From: Akkermansia sp.
GTDB taxonomy: Bacteria > Verrucomicrobiota > Verrucomicrobiia > Verrucomicrobiales > Akkermansiaceae
DNA: 45,533 nucleotides
Reading direction: 5' to 3'
Assembly: GCA_017521405.1 (NCBI GenBank)
Contig: JAFXCP010000010.1
Coordinates: 1-45,533, forward strand
Shown here: one piece after another, positions 16,468 through 27,628 of the stretch
Layout: each line of letters begins with the position of its first letter
Position numbering within the stretch: position 1 is the stretch's first letter
Translations under genes and position numbers: made by a program
Notes under the pieces: model-generated
Seen by the model: the letters and a program-made list of their open reading frames with translations, nothing else
What the model was told of the DNA's origin: nothing
The model's database searches: none

Positions 16468-17550
16468 ATGAATGCCGAATCTATCAAATGTACGCCACTG
16501 TGCGATAAGCATGTGGCTCTTGGAGCCAAGATGGTACCCTTTGCCGGGTGGAACATGCCCGTTCAATACACGGGCATCATCGATGAGCACAACACAGTTC
16601 GCACAGCCTGCGGCGTGTTCGATATTTCCCACATGGGGCAGTTTCTGGTAAACGGAGCCGGTTCCACGGAGTGGCTCAATTCTATGTTTACCAACAACCT
16701 TAACAAGTTGGTAGACGGCATGGGGCAGTACTCCATGATGCTGAATGAGAAAGGCGGCGTGATTGATGACCTGATTATCTACCGCCTCGGGGAGGATGAT
16801 TATTTCGTGGTGGTGAATGCCTCCATGATTGATGAGGATTACGCTTGGCTCTCCGCGCATAAACCGGAGGGCATCAATTTGGTGAACAAGAGTGCGGATT
16901 ATGTAGGTTTGGCTGTTCAGGGTCCCGCATGTGAGGATGTGTTTGCCAAGATTTGCCCCGGTGTGGAGTTGCCGGTGCGCAATGGTATTCTGATGTTTAA
17001 TGCCGATGGTGATGATGTGGTGGTTTGCCGCACGGGTTACACCGGCGAAAACGGTTACGAGTTTTTCTGCCCTGCCGCCAAGGGTGTGCAGTGGTTCGAG
17101 AAGGTAATGGAAAGTGGTGCAAAGCCCTGCGGGCTCGGCGCTCGCGATAGCCTGCGTCTGGAAATGTGCTATTCTCTGAATGGCTCCGATCTTTCCCCGG
17201 AAAAAACCCCGCTGGAAGCCGGTCTTTCCTGGTGCTGCGATTTGAGCAAGGACTTCATCGGCGTGGAGGTTCTGCGCCAGCAGAAGGCAGAGGGGCGCCC
17301 CTCTGCCTTGGTGGCGATTGAGTACACGGGCAAGGGAGCACCGCCCCGCCATGGTTATGCGGTACAACTGCCGGATGGCACGCCCTTGGGTGAGCTGTGC
17401 AGCGGTGTGCTCTCTCCCAGCTTAGGCAAGGGTATTGGCATGGCCTATGTGCCCACGGCTCTTGGCAAAGTCGGCACGGAGGTCAACATCGTTGTCCGCA
17501 ACAAGGCAATTCCCGCCATTATCGTTAAAAAACCCTTCCTTAAGAAGTAA
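16468..17550 (+). CDS. gcvT: Glycine cleavage system T protein (aminomethyltransferase)
   Basis: The 360-residue product transfers the methylene group from the aminomethyl-lipoyl arm of GcvH to tetrahydrofolate and releases ammonia. Visible signatures are the N-terminal PFAGWNMPVQY, the segment GVFDISHMG, the catalytic Asp in GGVIDDLIIY, and the folate-site segment TGYTGENGYE. The C-terminal barrel (GELCSGVLSPSLGKGIGMAY) is complete. It is the first gene of the gcv operon; gcvH follows after 36 bases. Confidence 0.97.
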   Translation: MNAESIKCTPLCDKHVALGAKMVPFAGWNMPVQYTGIIDEHNTVRTACGVFDISHMGQFLVNGAGSTEWLNSMFTNNLNKLVDGMGQYSMMLNEKGGVIDDLIIYRLGEDDYFVVVNASMIDEDYAWLSAHKPEGINLVNKSADYVGLAVQGPACEDVFAKICPGVELPVRNGILMFNADGDDVVVCRTGYTGENGYEFFCPAAKGVQWFEKVMESGAKPCGLGARDSLRLEMCYSLNGSDLSPEKTPLEAGLSWCCDLSKDFIGVEVLRQQKAEGRPSALVAIEYTGKGAPPRHGYAVQLPDGTPLGELCSGVLSPSLGKGIGMAYVPTALGKVGTEVNIVVRNKAIPAIIVKKPFLKK

Positions 17551-17586
17551 ATCTTTCTATTCACACCTATACCCCAACCTACAACA

Positions 17587-17970
17587 ATGAGCAAAAACCC
17601 CGCAGATTATAAGTATTCTCAGGAGCATGAGTGGATTAGCCCCGCCGTGGACGGCGTAGTGACCCTCGGTATCACTGATCACGCCCAGAGCGAACTGGGC
17701 GATGTGGTCTATGTAGACCTTCCCGTGGTGGGCGATTCCTTCGCTAAAGAGGATAGCATTGCCGTGGTTGAGTCCGTGAAGGCTGCCTCCGATGTATACA
17801 CGCCCGTATCCGGCGAAGTAATCGAGGTGAACGAGCTGCTGGACTCCGAACCCGGCACCGTGAATACCGATGCTACCGGCAATGGCTGGATTTGCAAGAT
17901 TCGCCTGAGCGACCCCTCCGAGCTGGATGAGCTGATGGACGCCGCTGCTTACGAGGAGTTCTGCAAGTAA
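17587..17970 (+). CDS. gcvH: Glycine cleavage system H protein (lipoyl carrier)
   Basis: A 127-residue lipoyl carrier of normal length. Lys65 in VVESVKAAS is the lipoylation site; EHEWI near the N-terminus and the family's downstream segment GWICKI are present. It shuttles the aminomethyl group between GcvP and GcvT. The upstream context (ACCTACAACA before ATG) has no Shine-Dalgarno sequence. A strong terminator hairpin at 17980-18021 separates it from gcvP. Confidence 0.97.
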   Translation: MSKNPADYKYSQEHEWISPAVDGVVTLGITDHAQSELGDVVYVDLPVVGDSFAKEDSIAVVESVKAASDVYTPVSGEVIEVNELLDSEPGTVNTDATGNGWICKIRLSDPSELDELMDAAAYEEFCK

Positions 17971-17979
17971 TTCTTCCGG

Positions 17980-18021
17980 CGGCCGCATCCCCCGGCATAT
18001 GGGGGATGCGGCCGTTTTTTT
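17980..18021 (+). terminator. Strong terminator hairpin between gcvH and gcvP
   Basis: A 14-base perfect stem (CGGCCGCATCCCCC and its complement, seven-base loop) is followed by seven T residues. It lies inside the gcv gene cluster, 26 bases before gcvP. Confidence 0.9.
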
Positions 18022-18047
18022 CATTTACCCCCTTTTTCTACTAAATC

Positions 18048-20894
<2,847 letters not shown>

Positions 20895-20921
20895 GAAATC
20901 AGCCCGAAAAGTTGGATTTCG

Positions 20922-20955
20922 CCCCACGCAGGTTCTGCCTGCGTGGGGATTTTTG
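20922..20955 (+). terminator. Rho-independent terminator of gcvP
   Basis: CCCCACGCAGG pairs with CCTGCGTGGGG, loop TTCTG, followed by ATTTTTG. Confidence 0.88.
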
Positions 20956-20979
20956 TGGGTGTTATGACTCCGCAAAACC

Positions 20980-21008
20980 TTGTTCCACCCGGGGGAAGAT
21001 GCTAGACT
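20980..21008 (+). promoter_or_regulatory. Promoter of the FKBP gene, leaderless type
   Basis: TTGTTC and TAGACT are separated by exactly 17 bases, and only six bases lie between the -10 box and ATG 21015. Confidence 0.65.
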
Positions 21009-21014
21009 GACGCC

Positions 21015-21653
21015 ATGTCCGACAAAGAACAAATGCTTAAAATGATGTCTTACCTCATCGGGTACCGCGTAGGCAGCCAAGTAATGCCCCAAATGCTGCC
21101 CGGGCTTAGCCCGGAGGATGTGGTGGCAGAAATGCTCGGCAAAGGCTTTTCCGATGGGCTCGCCGGGGATATGGATATGAGCCTCATTTCCCCCGAGGTG
21201 GACCGCTACCAACAAGAATTCATCGCTATGCTTCAAGAGCGAGGCAATGCCAAAGCCAAGGCTAACCTGGAGCTTGGACAAAAATACATGGAAGAAAACG
21301 GCAAGCGCCCGGAGGTAACCACCACAGCCAGCGGCCTGCAATACGAAGTGCTCACAGCCGGCGGCAACGAGAAATATAACGAAGCCCTCCACGGCGATGC
21401 TCCCACCGCAGAAGTAATGTACAAAGGCACGCTGATAGATGGCACAGTGTTCGACCAGAGCAAAGCACCGGTCAAGTTCAACATTCGCCAAGTCATTCCC
21501 GGATTTACGGAAGCTCTGAAACTGATGCCTGTGGGAGCCAAATGGCGTGTAACCATTCCTGCCAATCTGGCCTACGGAGCTAATGGTCCCGGCAGTATCG
21601 GACCGAACAGCACTCTCATTTTTGAAATGGAGTTGCTGGGGCTCACCAAATAA
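21015..21653 (+). CDS. FKBP-type peptidyl-prolyl cis-trans isomerase
   Basis: A 212-residue isomerase that catalyses proline cis-trans isomerisation in folding proteins. Residues 1-95 form the helical dimerisation domain of the FklB/Mip type. The FKBP domain follows, with SGLQYEVL near residue 105, VMYKGTLIDGTVFDQS, the segment VIPGFTEALKLMPVGAKW, the LAYGANGPG loop and the final LIFEMELLG. There is no signal peptide, so it works in the cytosol. A 65-residue membrane protein follows 16 bases later. Confidence 0.95.
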   Translation: MSDKEQMLKMMSYLIGYRVGSQVMPQMLPGLSPEDVVAEMLGKGFSDGLAGDMDMSLISPEVDRYQQEFIAMLQERGNAKAKANLELGQKYMEENGKRPEVTTTASGLQYEVLTAGGNEKYNEALHGDAPTAEVMYKGTLIDGTVFDQSKAPVKFNIRQVIPGFTEALKLMPVGAKWRVTIPANLAYGANGPGSIGPNSTLIFEMELLGLTK

Positions 21654-21669
21654 CATCCTTCCTCCCGCT

Positions 21670-21867
21670 ATGGCCTGTAACTACAACTCGCGCAAGGCAA
21701 TCATTATCCGTAGTCTTGTTTTCCTGCTTTTGGGAGTGGTTCTACTACTCGTGGGAATGACTCAGGAACCCGGCAGTACTGCCCGTAAAGGGCACATGTT
21801 CATTGCGGTATTCGATTTCCTGTATGCCGGGTTCATCTCCCGGCCATTGTGGTGGAAGCGCAAATAA
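21670..21867 (+). CDS. Small membrane protein of unknown function
   Basis: A 65-residue protein starting at ATG 21670, chosen because it lies just after the FKBP stop. It has one strong membrane helix (RSLVFLLLGVVLLLVGM) and a second weaker hydrophobic segment near residues 42-60, ending with a basic tail. It is probably co-transcribed with the FKBP gene. I recognise no family. Confidence 0.6.
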   Translation: MACNYNSRKAIIIRSLVFLLLGVVLLLVGMTQEPGSTARKGHMFIAVFDFLYAGFISRPLWWKRK

Positions 21868-21892
21868 TTTCCACAGTATACCCACATATTCG

Positions 21893-21928
21893 CACCCGCC
21901 CGGAATACTCTGTGGCGGGTGTTTTATT
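21893..21928 (+). terminator. Terminator after the small membrane protein gene
   Basis: CACCCGCC pairs with GGCGGGTG across a 13-base loop, followed by TTTTATT. Its T-tract overlaps the stop codon of the convergent rsmI gene. Confidence 0.7.
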
Positions 21929-22631
21929 GTTCCATCTCAACCTGCGGGCGTGGCGCATTCACACCGCCGATAAGAAGAACCATTTCCCCCTTGGGCGGGT
22001 GCGCTGTAAATTCTGCCAACAGCTCCGCCGCAGTGCCGCGGTGGTATGTTTCGAACACTTTAGTAAGCTCCCGCGCCACGCAAATGGGCACTTGCGAATC
22101 TAATGCAGCCAGTGCTGCCACCGTTTTAACGATTCGGAAGGGAGACTCGTAAAAAATACTTGTGTGCGAGGCCTGAAGTGCCGCCTGAAGCACGGCTCCC
22201 TTGCGCCCGGATTTTACCGGCAAGAAGCCGCCGAAGAAGAATGCATCGCTCGGCAGGCCGGAACCCACCAATGCCGTTACCACGGCAGAAGGACCGGGAA
22301 GCACCGTGAAGGAGACTTGCCGGGCTTTCAGCTCCTGAATGAGGCGGTACCCGGGGTCGCTCACGCCGGGCATGCCGGCATCCGTCACCACGGCAAACTT
22401 TTCCCCGGCCAAGGCACGGGAGGCCACCTCCGGAGCCCTCTGCCCCTCATTATGCTCATGCAAACTCAGCAAAGGCTTGCGTATACCATAGTGAGAAAGC
22501 AGCATCCCTGTATTCCGCGTATCCTCGCAGCAAATACAGTCCACGGATTCGAGCACGGCCAATGCCCGCCGGGTAATATCCTCCCGGTTACCTATGGGCA
22601 AGCCTACAAAACTTACCGGATACTCAATCAT
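21924..22631 (-). CDS. rsmI: 16S rRNA (cytidine-1402 2'-O) methyltransferase
   Basis: A 235-residue SAM-dependent methyltransferase of the tetrapyrrole-methylase fold that modifies C1402 in the decoding centre of 16S rRNA. Signatures are FVGLPIGNREDIT at the N-terminus, ESVDCICCEDTRNTG, VVTDAGMPGVSDPGYRL and TVLPGPSA, then FESP/YESPFR and the ARELTK segment. It is slightly shorter than E. coli RsmI at the C-terminus. Its start overlaps the end of the lptE-like gene by four bases, so it is the last gene of that operon. Confidence 0.95.
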   Translation of the reverse strand: MIEYPVSFVGLPIGNREDITRRALAVLESVDCICCEDTRNTGMLLSHYGIRKPLLSLHEHNEGQRAPEVASRALAGEKFAVVTDAGMPGVSDPGYRLIQELKARQVSFTVLPGPSAVVTALVGSGLPSDAFFFGGFLPVKSGRKGAVLQAALQASHTSIFYESPFRIVKTVAALAALDSQVPICVARELTKVFETYHRGTAAELLAEFTAHPPKGEMVLLIGGVNAPRPQVEMEQ

Positions 22632-23137
22632 AGAGTGGTTAGCGTCAGTACAATATCATCCGCAGCTTGGCGGGCTGCATAGGAAAGTGCACTCTCGATA
22701 GCCGTCTGCACATTTCCCACTTGGTTGAAGTAACTGCCGGAGCCATGAGCCGTAGCCTGCCACAGGGTTTCACCCGTATGGCGGTCAATCACCTTATAGC
22801 GCACCCGAATGGTAAGCTCTATTTCCGTACTCAGGTAAGAATCCTCCGGGTCTGTACGCAAAGAATTACGGCTAATGGAAGCCACCTCTCCCGTTACGAC
22901 AAAATCGGCAGATGAAGCCGGGGCCATGCGATATGTACCATCGCGCTGCATGGCATCTGCCACAGCATTGGTTACCTGCATGGCCACGCCCGGCTGAGTG
23001 GTATAATTCCCGAACATCCGGACGCAGAAGGTCTCTAACTTCTCCATGCGCTCGGGTTTCAAACCACCAAGATGATACCCACAGGAGCTAAGCAGCAGCC
23101 CCACCGCCAAAGTAATACAGGAGAGAAGCCTATTCAT
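22628..23137 (-). CDS. lptE: LptE-like LPS-assembly lipoprotein
   Basis: A 169-residue lipoprotein with signal peptide and lipobox LLSSCGYHLGG (Cys19). The segment GYHLGG after the lipid-modified Cys and the ADFVVTGEV strand pattern are typical of LptE, which plugs the LptD barrel and helps insert lipopolysaccharide into the outer membrane. Overlap with rsmI (four bases) and the closeness of an LptG-type permease and a BamD-like gene in the same run support an envelope role. Confidence 0.82.
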   Translation of the reverse strand: MNRLLSCITLAVGLLLSSCGYHLGGLKPERMEKLETFCVRMFGNYTTQPGVAMQVTNAVADAMQRDGTYRMAPASSADFVVTGEVASISRNSLRTDPEDSYLSTEIELTIRVRYKVIDRHTGETLWQATAHGSGSYFNQVGNVQTAIESALSYAARQAADDIVLTLTTL

Positions 23138-23164
23138 CGTAGTATGGATGTATGTGTTGCAACA

Positions 23165-24124
23165 TTAGGATTGCCGAGCAGCAGCCTCGCGAGCCTTTGC
23201 AAGAAGAGTTTCCGCTTCGGCTGCAGCCTCGGGATTCACCTTCTTTTGGCGGATTACGCTTTCAAAACAGAAAATGGCCGAGGTATACTCCCGGGAGCGC
23301 TCCAAATAATAACGCCCCACTTCCAATTCCTGCTGCACCAGCAGACGTTTCATATTGGAAGCCTCCGCCAAAGCCTTACCGGCATCCTTATGGTTCGGGA
23401 AACGCAGGGTAAACTCCTCGTACGCCTCGCGGGCATTGCTCAGGTTCACCAAATTTTGGTCTCCTCGCGTATGGCTGCCGGCCCAAAGCTGGGCAACCAT
23501 CAGTTGGGCATCCGGGGCATACTTGCTATCCGGATATTTTTCCACCAGCTTGCTGTACTCCGCACGCGCATCCTCGTAACGTTCCAAATCAACCAGATAT
23601 TTACCCAAAATGGAGGAGGCCGTAGCGGCCATATCATTATACGGAGCCTTGGTCACAATCTCACGCAGCCAACTAATCACCACGCTGGATTCCATCTCCG
23701 TTTCCCAAGCACCCCACAGTACAGGCACCTTCATCTTTCCCTCTGCGGCATCCATAGCCATTGCCAGCTGGCGGTTCAGGGCATCCGTGTACAATGGGCT
23801 CTGAGGGTAACGATCTATCAACTTGCTATACTCTTTAAACGCATCCCGGTATTCTTGGCGGGATTCGTATGCTTTGCCCAAGAGGAAGCGCCCCTCTGCT
23901 GCGTTGGGAGCTAATTCGTGGTTCAACACCAGCTTTTTCAGAGTACGAATCTCCTTGCGAGTACTTCCCTCCGCATGGTAGCCCTTTGCCTCCGCCATGA
24001 GAGTATTAGCTACCGGGTCCACAGCTTTCACGCTCCCTACGCCGGGAGGCCCATCGTACGAATCGCACATGGAAAGCAGCAGTGCCGATGCGGCAAATAA
24101 ACGCAGAAAAACACTCTTTCTCAT
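23165..24124 (-). CDS. bamD: BamD-like TPR protein of outer-membrane assembly
   Basis: A 319-residue protein with several TPR-like repeats: FLLGKAYESRQEYRDAFKEY, then DRYPQSPLYTDAL, EKYPDSKYAPDAQL and a last repeat with EVGRYYLERSREYTSAIFCF. This order, the YPxSxYxxDA motif and the length fit BamD, the essential lipoprotein of the barrel-assembly machine. I chose ATG 24124, where a signal peptide starts. Cys20 follows LLLSM, and Met at the -1 position is atypical for lipid modification, so attachment is less certain than for the lptE product. It has its own near-leaderless promoter. Confidence 0.78.
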   Translation of the reverse strand: MRKSVFLRLFAASALLLSMCDSYDGPPGVGSVKAVDPVANTLMAEAKGYHAEGSTRKEIRTLKKLVLNHELAPNAAEGRFLLGKAYESRQEYRDAFKEYSKLIDRYPQSPLYTDALNRQLAMAMDAAEGKMKVPVLWGAWETEMESSVVISWLREIVTKAPYNDMAATASSILGKYLVDLERYEDARAEYSKLVEKYPDSKYAPDAQLMVAQLWAGSHTRGDQNLVNLSNAREAYEEFTLRFPNHKDAGKALAEASNMKRLLVQQELEVGRYYLERSREYTSAIFCFESVIRQKKVNPEAAAEAETLLAKAREAAARQS

Positions 24125-24133
24125 ACCTCGCCA

Positions 24134-24163
24134 AGCATACCACGTTTCCCCCGGGCATGGCAA
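24134..24163 (-). promoter_or_regulatory. Promoter of the bamD-like gene
   Basis: On the minus strand TTGCCA and TATGCT are separated by 18 bases, with nine bases between the -10 box and ATG 24124. Confidence 0.55.
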
Positions 24164-24195
24164 GAGCAAAAGGTGCTGCAATGTGTCTTATAACA

Positions 24196-24852
24196 CTAAC
24201 AAGAGCGCACCAAAGTCTCCCGCAAAGAATGGAGGGAAGACTCTCGCCATGCTGCGCGGGAAAAATCGCTCTGTTCCGTCATCCTATTCGGGATAGCCAC
24301 ACATGGGATGCCGGCATTCCATGCCGCCAAGGTACCATTTTCCGAATCTTCCACCACCAAGCAATCCTCCGCAGAAAGCCCTAGGCAAAGCTGAGCAGCC
24401 CGAAACAAATCCGGAGCAGGCTTCACCGGGTATCCATCGGTACGGGTAAACACCCCGAAAAAGCGGGATTCTATCCCCAGTTTTTCCAGCCAGCCGGCTA
24501 CCCAGCGGCGGGATGAGGACGAGGCTACCGCCATGCCAATTCCCTGCCCGGTAGCCCATTCCAGCAATTCCAAGGCTCCGGGCATAAGCCCTTCCCGCTG
24601 CAGCTCCGCCTCCAGCCATGCCTGCCGCTGCGCCGTTTCCGCAGCCCAGTCATAGTGTTTTCCCGTAAGGCTCTCCAAATGGGCAGCGGGATCCCAATGG
24701 GAATAACCTGCACCCAGACACGGAGCATAAGTGGCGATGGAAATCTCCTGCCCCTCCCGGGCATAAAGCTGCACCCAAGATTGGTAAATAACCCACTCGG
24801 TGTCCACCAGAACACCGTCGAAATCAAAGATAATCCCCTGAGGTCGTCTCAT
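24196..24852 (-). CDS. HAD-superfamily phosphatase (beta-phosphoglucomutase-like)
   Basis: A 218-residue hydrolase starting at ATG 24852. The catalytic motif DFDGVLVDTEW lies near the N-terminus with the nucleophile Asp at position 9; a helical cap domain follows, then the Ser motif ASSSS, the Lys motif KPAPD and the acidic motif VVEDSENG. This is subclass I, most like beta-phosphoglucomutase and 2-deoxyglucose-6-phosphatase relatives. The substrate is probably a small sugar phosphate but cannot be read. Its ATG overlaps the stop of the LptG-like gene (ATGA), so the two are translationally coupled. Confidence 0.9.
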   Translation of the reverse strand: MRRPQGIIFDFDGVLVDTEWVIYQSWVQLYAREGQEISIATYAPCLGAGYSHWDPAAHLESLTGKHYDWAAETAQRQAWLEAELQREGLMPGALELLEWATGQGIGMAVASSSSRRWVAGWLEKLGIESRFFGVFTRTDGYPVKPAPDLFRAAQLCLGLSAEDCLVVEDSENGTLAAWNAGIPCVAIPNRMTEQSDFSRAAWRESSLHSLRETLVRSC

Positions 24853-26210
24853 TCCTCTCCGCGCATACGTGCTTGCAGCCACTCCTTGAAGGAGCGATGA
24901 GCCAAATTAACCCGGAACAGGTAAATAGCGATGAATAAATACCCGAAATTAGGAATCCATGCACTTATCCATGCCTGAATCAACCCGGATTCCCCCAATG
25001 CCGGGAATACTCGATAGAAGAAAAGCATAAGTGCGGCCAACAGCACCGCAATACCTATCCCCTTCATCGTGCCTCGGCGCTGGAATGTGACGGAGCTGGG
25101 TATCGCCATAAGCACTAATACCATGCAGGTAAAAATGCGTGCGATGCGAACATGCCACTCCGTACGTTTTTTCCAGCGGTCCTCACGGGAGCCGGCACCG
25201 GAGGCAATAAACTCGTACAGAGCAGCCGTGCCGATAGCATCGATGCGGTTGCTCTGGCTAGGGCTAATAATCTGGTAGGGTTTCTCTTCGAAATCGAGGG
25301 TGATGCTTTCCTCGAACGTATCATCCGTGGGGTATTCTCCGGCCTCTGCCAAATGGCGGGTATATACCCGGTGTAGCGTCCACGTGGCATCTGCTTTATT
25401 CCATGTGGCAGAGGCAGCCGTATACTGCTTCACCAGCTTACCGCGGCGCTCTGGGTCAAACTGCTCGATGATGAGATCCCGCATCGGTTCCCCCGGGTTA
25501 TCTATAAAAGGAGGTTTCTCCACACGCCAAATACGGGAGGTGGCATCGCTGCGGTACACCAAGGGCTTAGCAGAACCATCCGCCTGGCGGCTGGATTTCA
25601 GGATAATCTGGCGGTACAAGGAACCGCTGGGAGCCCAGTGGAACCCAAAGATTCCATATGCCACAGCAGCTAAGGCGGAGAAGATGAATATAGGGCGGCA
25701 TATCCGCAGCAAGGAACGCCCGGATTGCAGCATACCCGTCAGCTCGCAAGTGCCGGAAAGTTTGCTGAGGCACCAGAGGGTACCCATCATCAGCGTGTAA
25801 GGCAATATCTGGTACAGGAACATGGGTAGCTGGGTACCATAAAACTTGAGAGCCTCCAGCACCGGGGAATCAAAACGAGAGCGGAAACGCTCCATATTGT
25901 CCGTAAAATCCGCCAGTATGTAGATGAGGAGTAAAATCATCGTACACATGAGGAAATAGGTCAGGAAATTCCGGCTCATGTAGCGGTCCATTGTGTTCAT
26001 GCAGGCATACATTAACGCGCCGATGAATGGCAAATAGCACAGCAAGCCTAAAAAGACAGGACGGCACATCTGCTCCACCGGGTAGCTTTCCGGCATGCCG
26101 GGCACCTCCCAGCGCATCTGCTCCAGCTCCCCCGGCACCAAATACCACGCCAGTAAGGAACCCAAGGCCAGACAAATGACTGCAGGTAATAAATTCCTAA
26201 AAAATCCCAT
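24849..26210 (-). CDS. LptF/LptG-family permease with extra N-terminal segment
   Basis: A 453-residue inner-membrane protein of the YjgP/YjgQ family, which with LptB lifts lipopolysaccharide from the inner membrane. The usual start of the family (TMDRYMSRNFLTYFLMC) only appears near residue 72. Before it lie two additional hydrophobic segments (about residues 6-26 and 50-70), so this protein should have eight rather than six membrane helices. The periplasmic domain (about residues 200-330) and the C-terminal helices are present. The next gene is a HAD phosphatase with a four-base overlap. Confidence 0.85.
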   Translation of the reverse strand: MGFFRNLLPAVICLALGSLLAWYLVPGELEQMRWEVPGMPESYPVEQMCRPVFLGLLCYLPFIGALMYACMNTMDRYMSRNFLTYFLMCTMILLLIYILADFTDNMERFRSRFDSPVLEALKFYGTQLPMFLYQILPYTLMMGTLWCLSKLSGTCELTGMLQSGRSLLRICRPIFIFSALAAVAYGIFGFHWAPSGSLYRQIILKSSRQADGSAKPLVYRSDATSRIWRVEKPPFIDNPGEPMRDLIIEQFDPERRGKLVKQYTAASATWNKADATWTLHRVYTRHLAEAGEYPTDDTFEESITLDFEEKPYQIISPSQSNRIDAIGTAALYEFIASGAGSREDRWKKRTEWHVRIARIFTCMVLVLMAIPSSVTFQRRGTMKGIGIAVLLAALMLFFYRVFPALGESGLIQAWISAWIPNFGYLFIAIYLFRVNLAHRSFKEWLQARMRGEE

Positions 26211-26230
26211 ACTTATTTAATTCTGAATGC

Positions 26231-26992
26231 TCACATTCCCTTTTCCAAACGCTCTGCCAGATACTCCGGCAAGCCCACAGATAAAATGGCCTGCTGGGCT
26301 CCTGTCACATCGTACTCCACGCGCTTAAAAAGCACCGTCTGGGCGTCCGAATCGTATATAGCATAACATGCCCGGGGGTCCCCATCTCTCGGTTGCCCCA
26401 CAGAACCCACGTTGATAAAATGCTTTACGGAGGGCGTGAGCGGCACCTCCACCACGCCATTCTCATCCAGCCCCTCCAACAGGTAGGAATAATCCACCGC
26501 CCGATGCCCATCCCACACAAACACCTTGGGCGCATGCGTGTGCCCATGGAAACAGAGCATGGAAAACTGTTTCTGGAAACTGCCCGTGGCATCGTTCGCA
26601 TTAAAAATATAATTCCAAGCCTTCGGCTGGTCCAGCCCGGAATGTACCATCGTAAACTGGGAACGCACAATGCGCTGGTACTGCAAGCGGGAAAGCCACG
26701 TCAAATCCTCATCCGAAAGCTGGGCTCGAGTCCACTCCATCGCTTGGCGAGCCACAGGATTCATACGAGTATAATGCTCCTCGTGCAAAACCTCCTCATC
26801 GTGGTTACCCTTTACCACAGGGCAATTCAAACTGCGGATATAATCCAAGCATTCTCGGGGATACGCATTATAGCCCACCACATCCCCCAAGCACACAATA
26901 TCGGTACACTGCTCCGCCTGCACATCCTCAATCACAGCACTGAGGGCGTGCAGATTGGCATGAATATCACTGATAACCGCTGTTCTCGGCAT
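26231..26992 (-). CDS. Calcineurin-like metallophosphoesterase
   Basis: A 253-residue enzyme with the full set of metal ligands: SDIHANLHAL near residue 8, GDVVGYN, GNHDEE, and the late CFHGHTHAP motif. The order and spacing match the YfcE/MJ0936-like branch of small two-metal phosphodiesterases. It is cytosolic. The substrate is not known; one may expect a cyclic nucleotide or phosphodiester by family. It precedes the LptG-like gene by 20 bases, and follows a promoter at 27006-27034. Confidence 0.9.
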   Translation of the reverse strand: MPRTAVISDIHANLHALSAVIEDVQAEQCTDIVCLGDVVGYNAYPRECLDYIRSLNCPVVKGNHDEEVLHEEHYTRMNPVARQAMEWTRAQLSDEDLTWLSRLQYQRIVRSQFTMVHSGLDQPKAWNYIFNANDATGSFQKQFSMLCFHGHTHAPKVFVWDGHRAVDYSYLLEGLDENGVVEVPLTPSVKHFINVGSVGQPRDGDPRACYAIYDSDAQTVLFKRVEYDVTGAQQAILSVGLPEYLAERLEKGM

Positions 26993-27005
26993 AAACTACC
27001 TTCTT

Positions 27006-27034
27006 GGTATAGCACATCTTTCCCTGCGGAGCAA
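27006..27034 (-). promoter_or_regulatory. Promoter of the metallophosphoesterase-lptG unit
   Basis: On the minus strand TTGCTC and TATACC are separated by 17 bases; the -10 box lies 13 bases before ATG 26992. The short leader contains GAAGG, one of the few Shine-Dalgarno-like strings in the window. Confidence 0.6.
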
Positions 27035-27050
27035 GAAATAAACGCTTAAT

Positions 27051-27608
27051 CTAGCTCCGCAAAGCAAAGAAATCTTTAGCAGCCGCATATACGCAGTCTG
27101 CCGCGCCATGAACATCCAGATGTGTGGAAGGCAAAGCTAAGTTAGCCGTTTCTGCGTACAAGGGGCGCCGTTCCGCCTCCAAACGCTCCAACACCTCCTG
27201 CCGATCCGGGCGATTGAGCAGCGGGCGAGTCGTACTGCGAGCCAAGCGAGCAAGCAATGCGGGGACCTCCACATCCAGCCACACTGTAAATCCCAGACGA
27301 TGCAGCAGTTTGCGATTCTCCGCCCGCACCACAATCCCGCCACCGGTCGAAATAATAGCCGGAGTAGGATGCTGCTTCAGGTAGCGAAGCAGCGCCGTCT
27401 CCATCGAGCGGAAGTGGGCCTCCCCGAAACACTGAAAAATATCCGAGATACTCCGCCCGCTATGCTCCTCAATAATGGCATCCGTATCCAGCAAAGGCAT
27501 ACCGGTAAGCACACTCAGAGCCTTCCCCACCGTCGTTTTTCCGCAGCCCATTAGGCCTATCAGAATGATGGGATGCCCATAAGTTTCCAATCGTTCAGGT
27601 GCTTGCAT
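27051..27608 (-). CDS. aroK: Shikimate kinase
   Basis: A 185-residue kinase that phosphorylates shikimate in aromatic amino-acid synthesis. The Walker A motif GLMGCGKTTVGK lies near residue 18, followed by the substrate site LLDTDAIIEEHSGRSISDIF, the ISTGGGIVV loop and the lid Arg in TTRPLLN. Length and order are standard. It sits 20 bases after the shortened DapF-like gene and is probably expressed with it. Confidence 0.96.
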   Translation of the reverse strand: MQAPERLETYGHPIILIGLMGCGKTTVGKALSVLTGMPLLDTDAIIEEHSGRSISDIFQCFGEAHFRSMETALLRYLKQHPTPAIISTGGGIVVRAENRKLLHRLGFTVWLDVEVPALLARLARSTTRPLLNRPDRQEVLERLEAERRPLYAETANLALPSTHLDVHGAADCVYAAAKDFFALRS

Positions 27609-27628
27609 AACGAAAATAATTCAAAGCA

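Noticed and set aside
16387-17367. Minus-strand frame opposite gcvT
   Set aside because: gcvT is unambiguous; the antisense frame has no family features.
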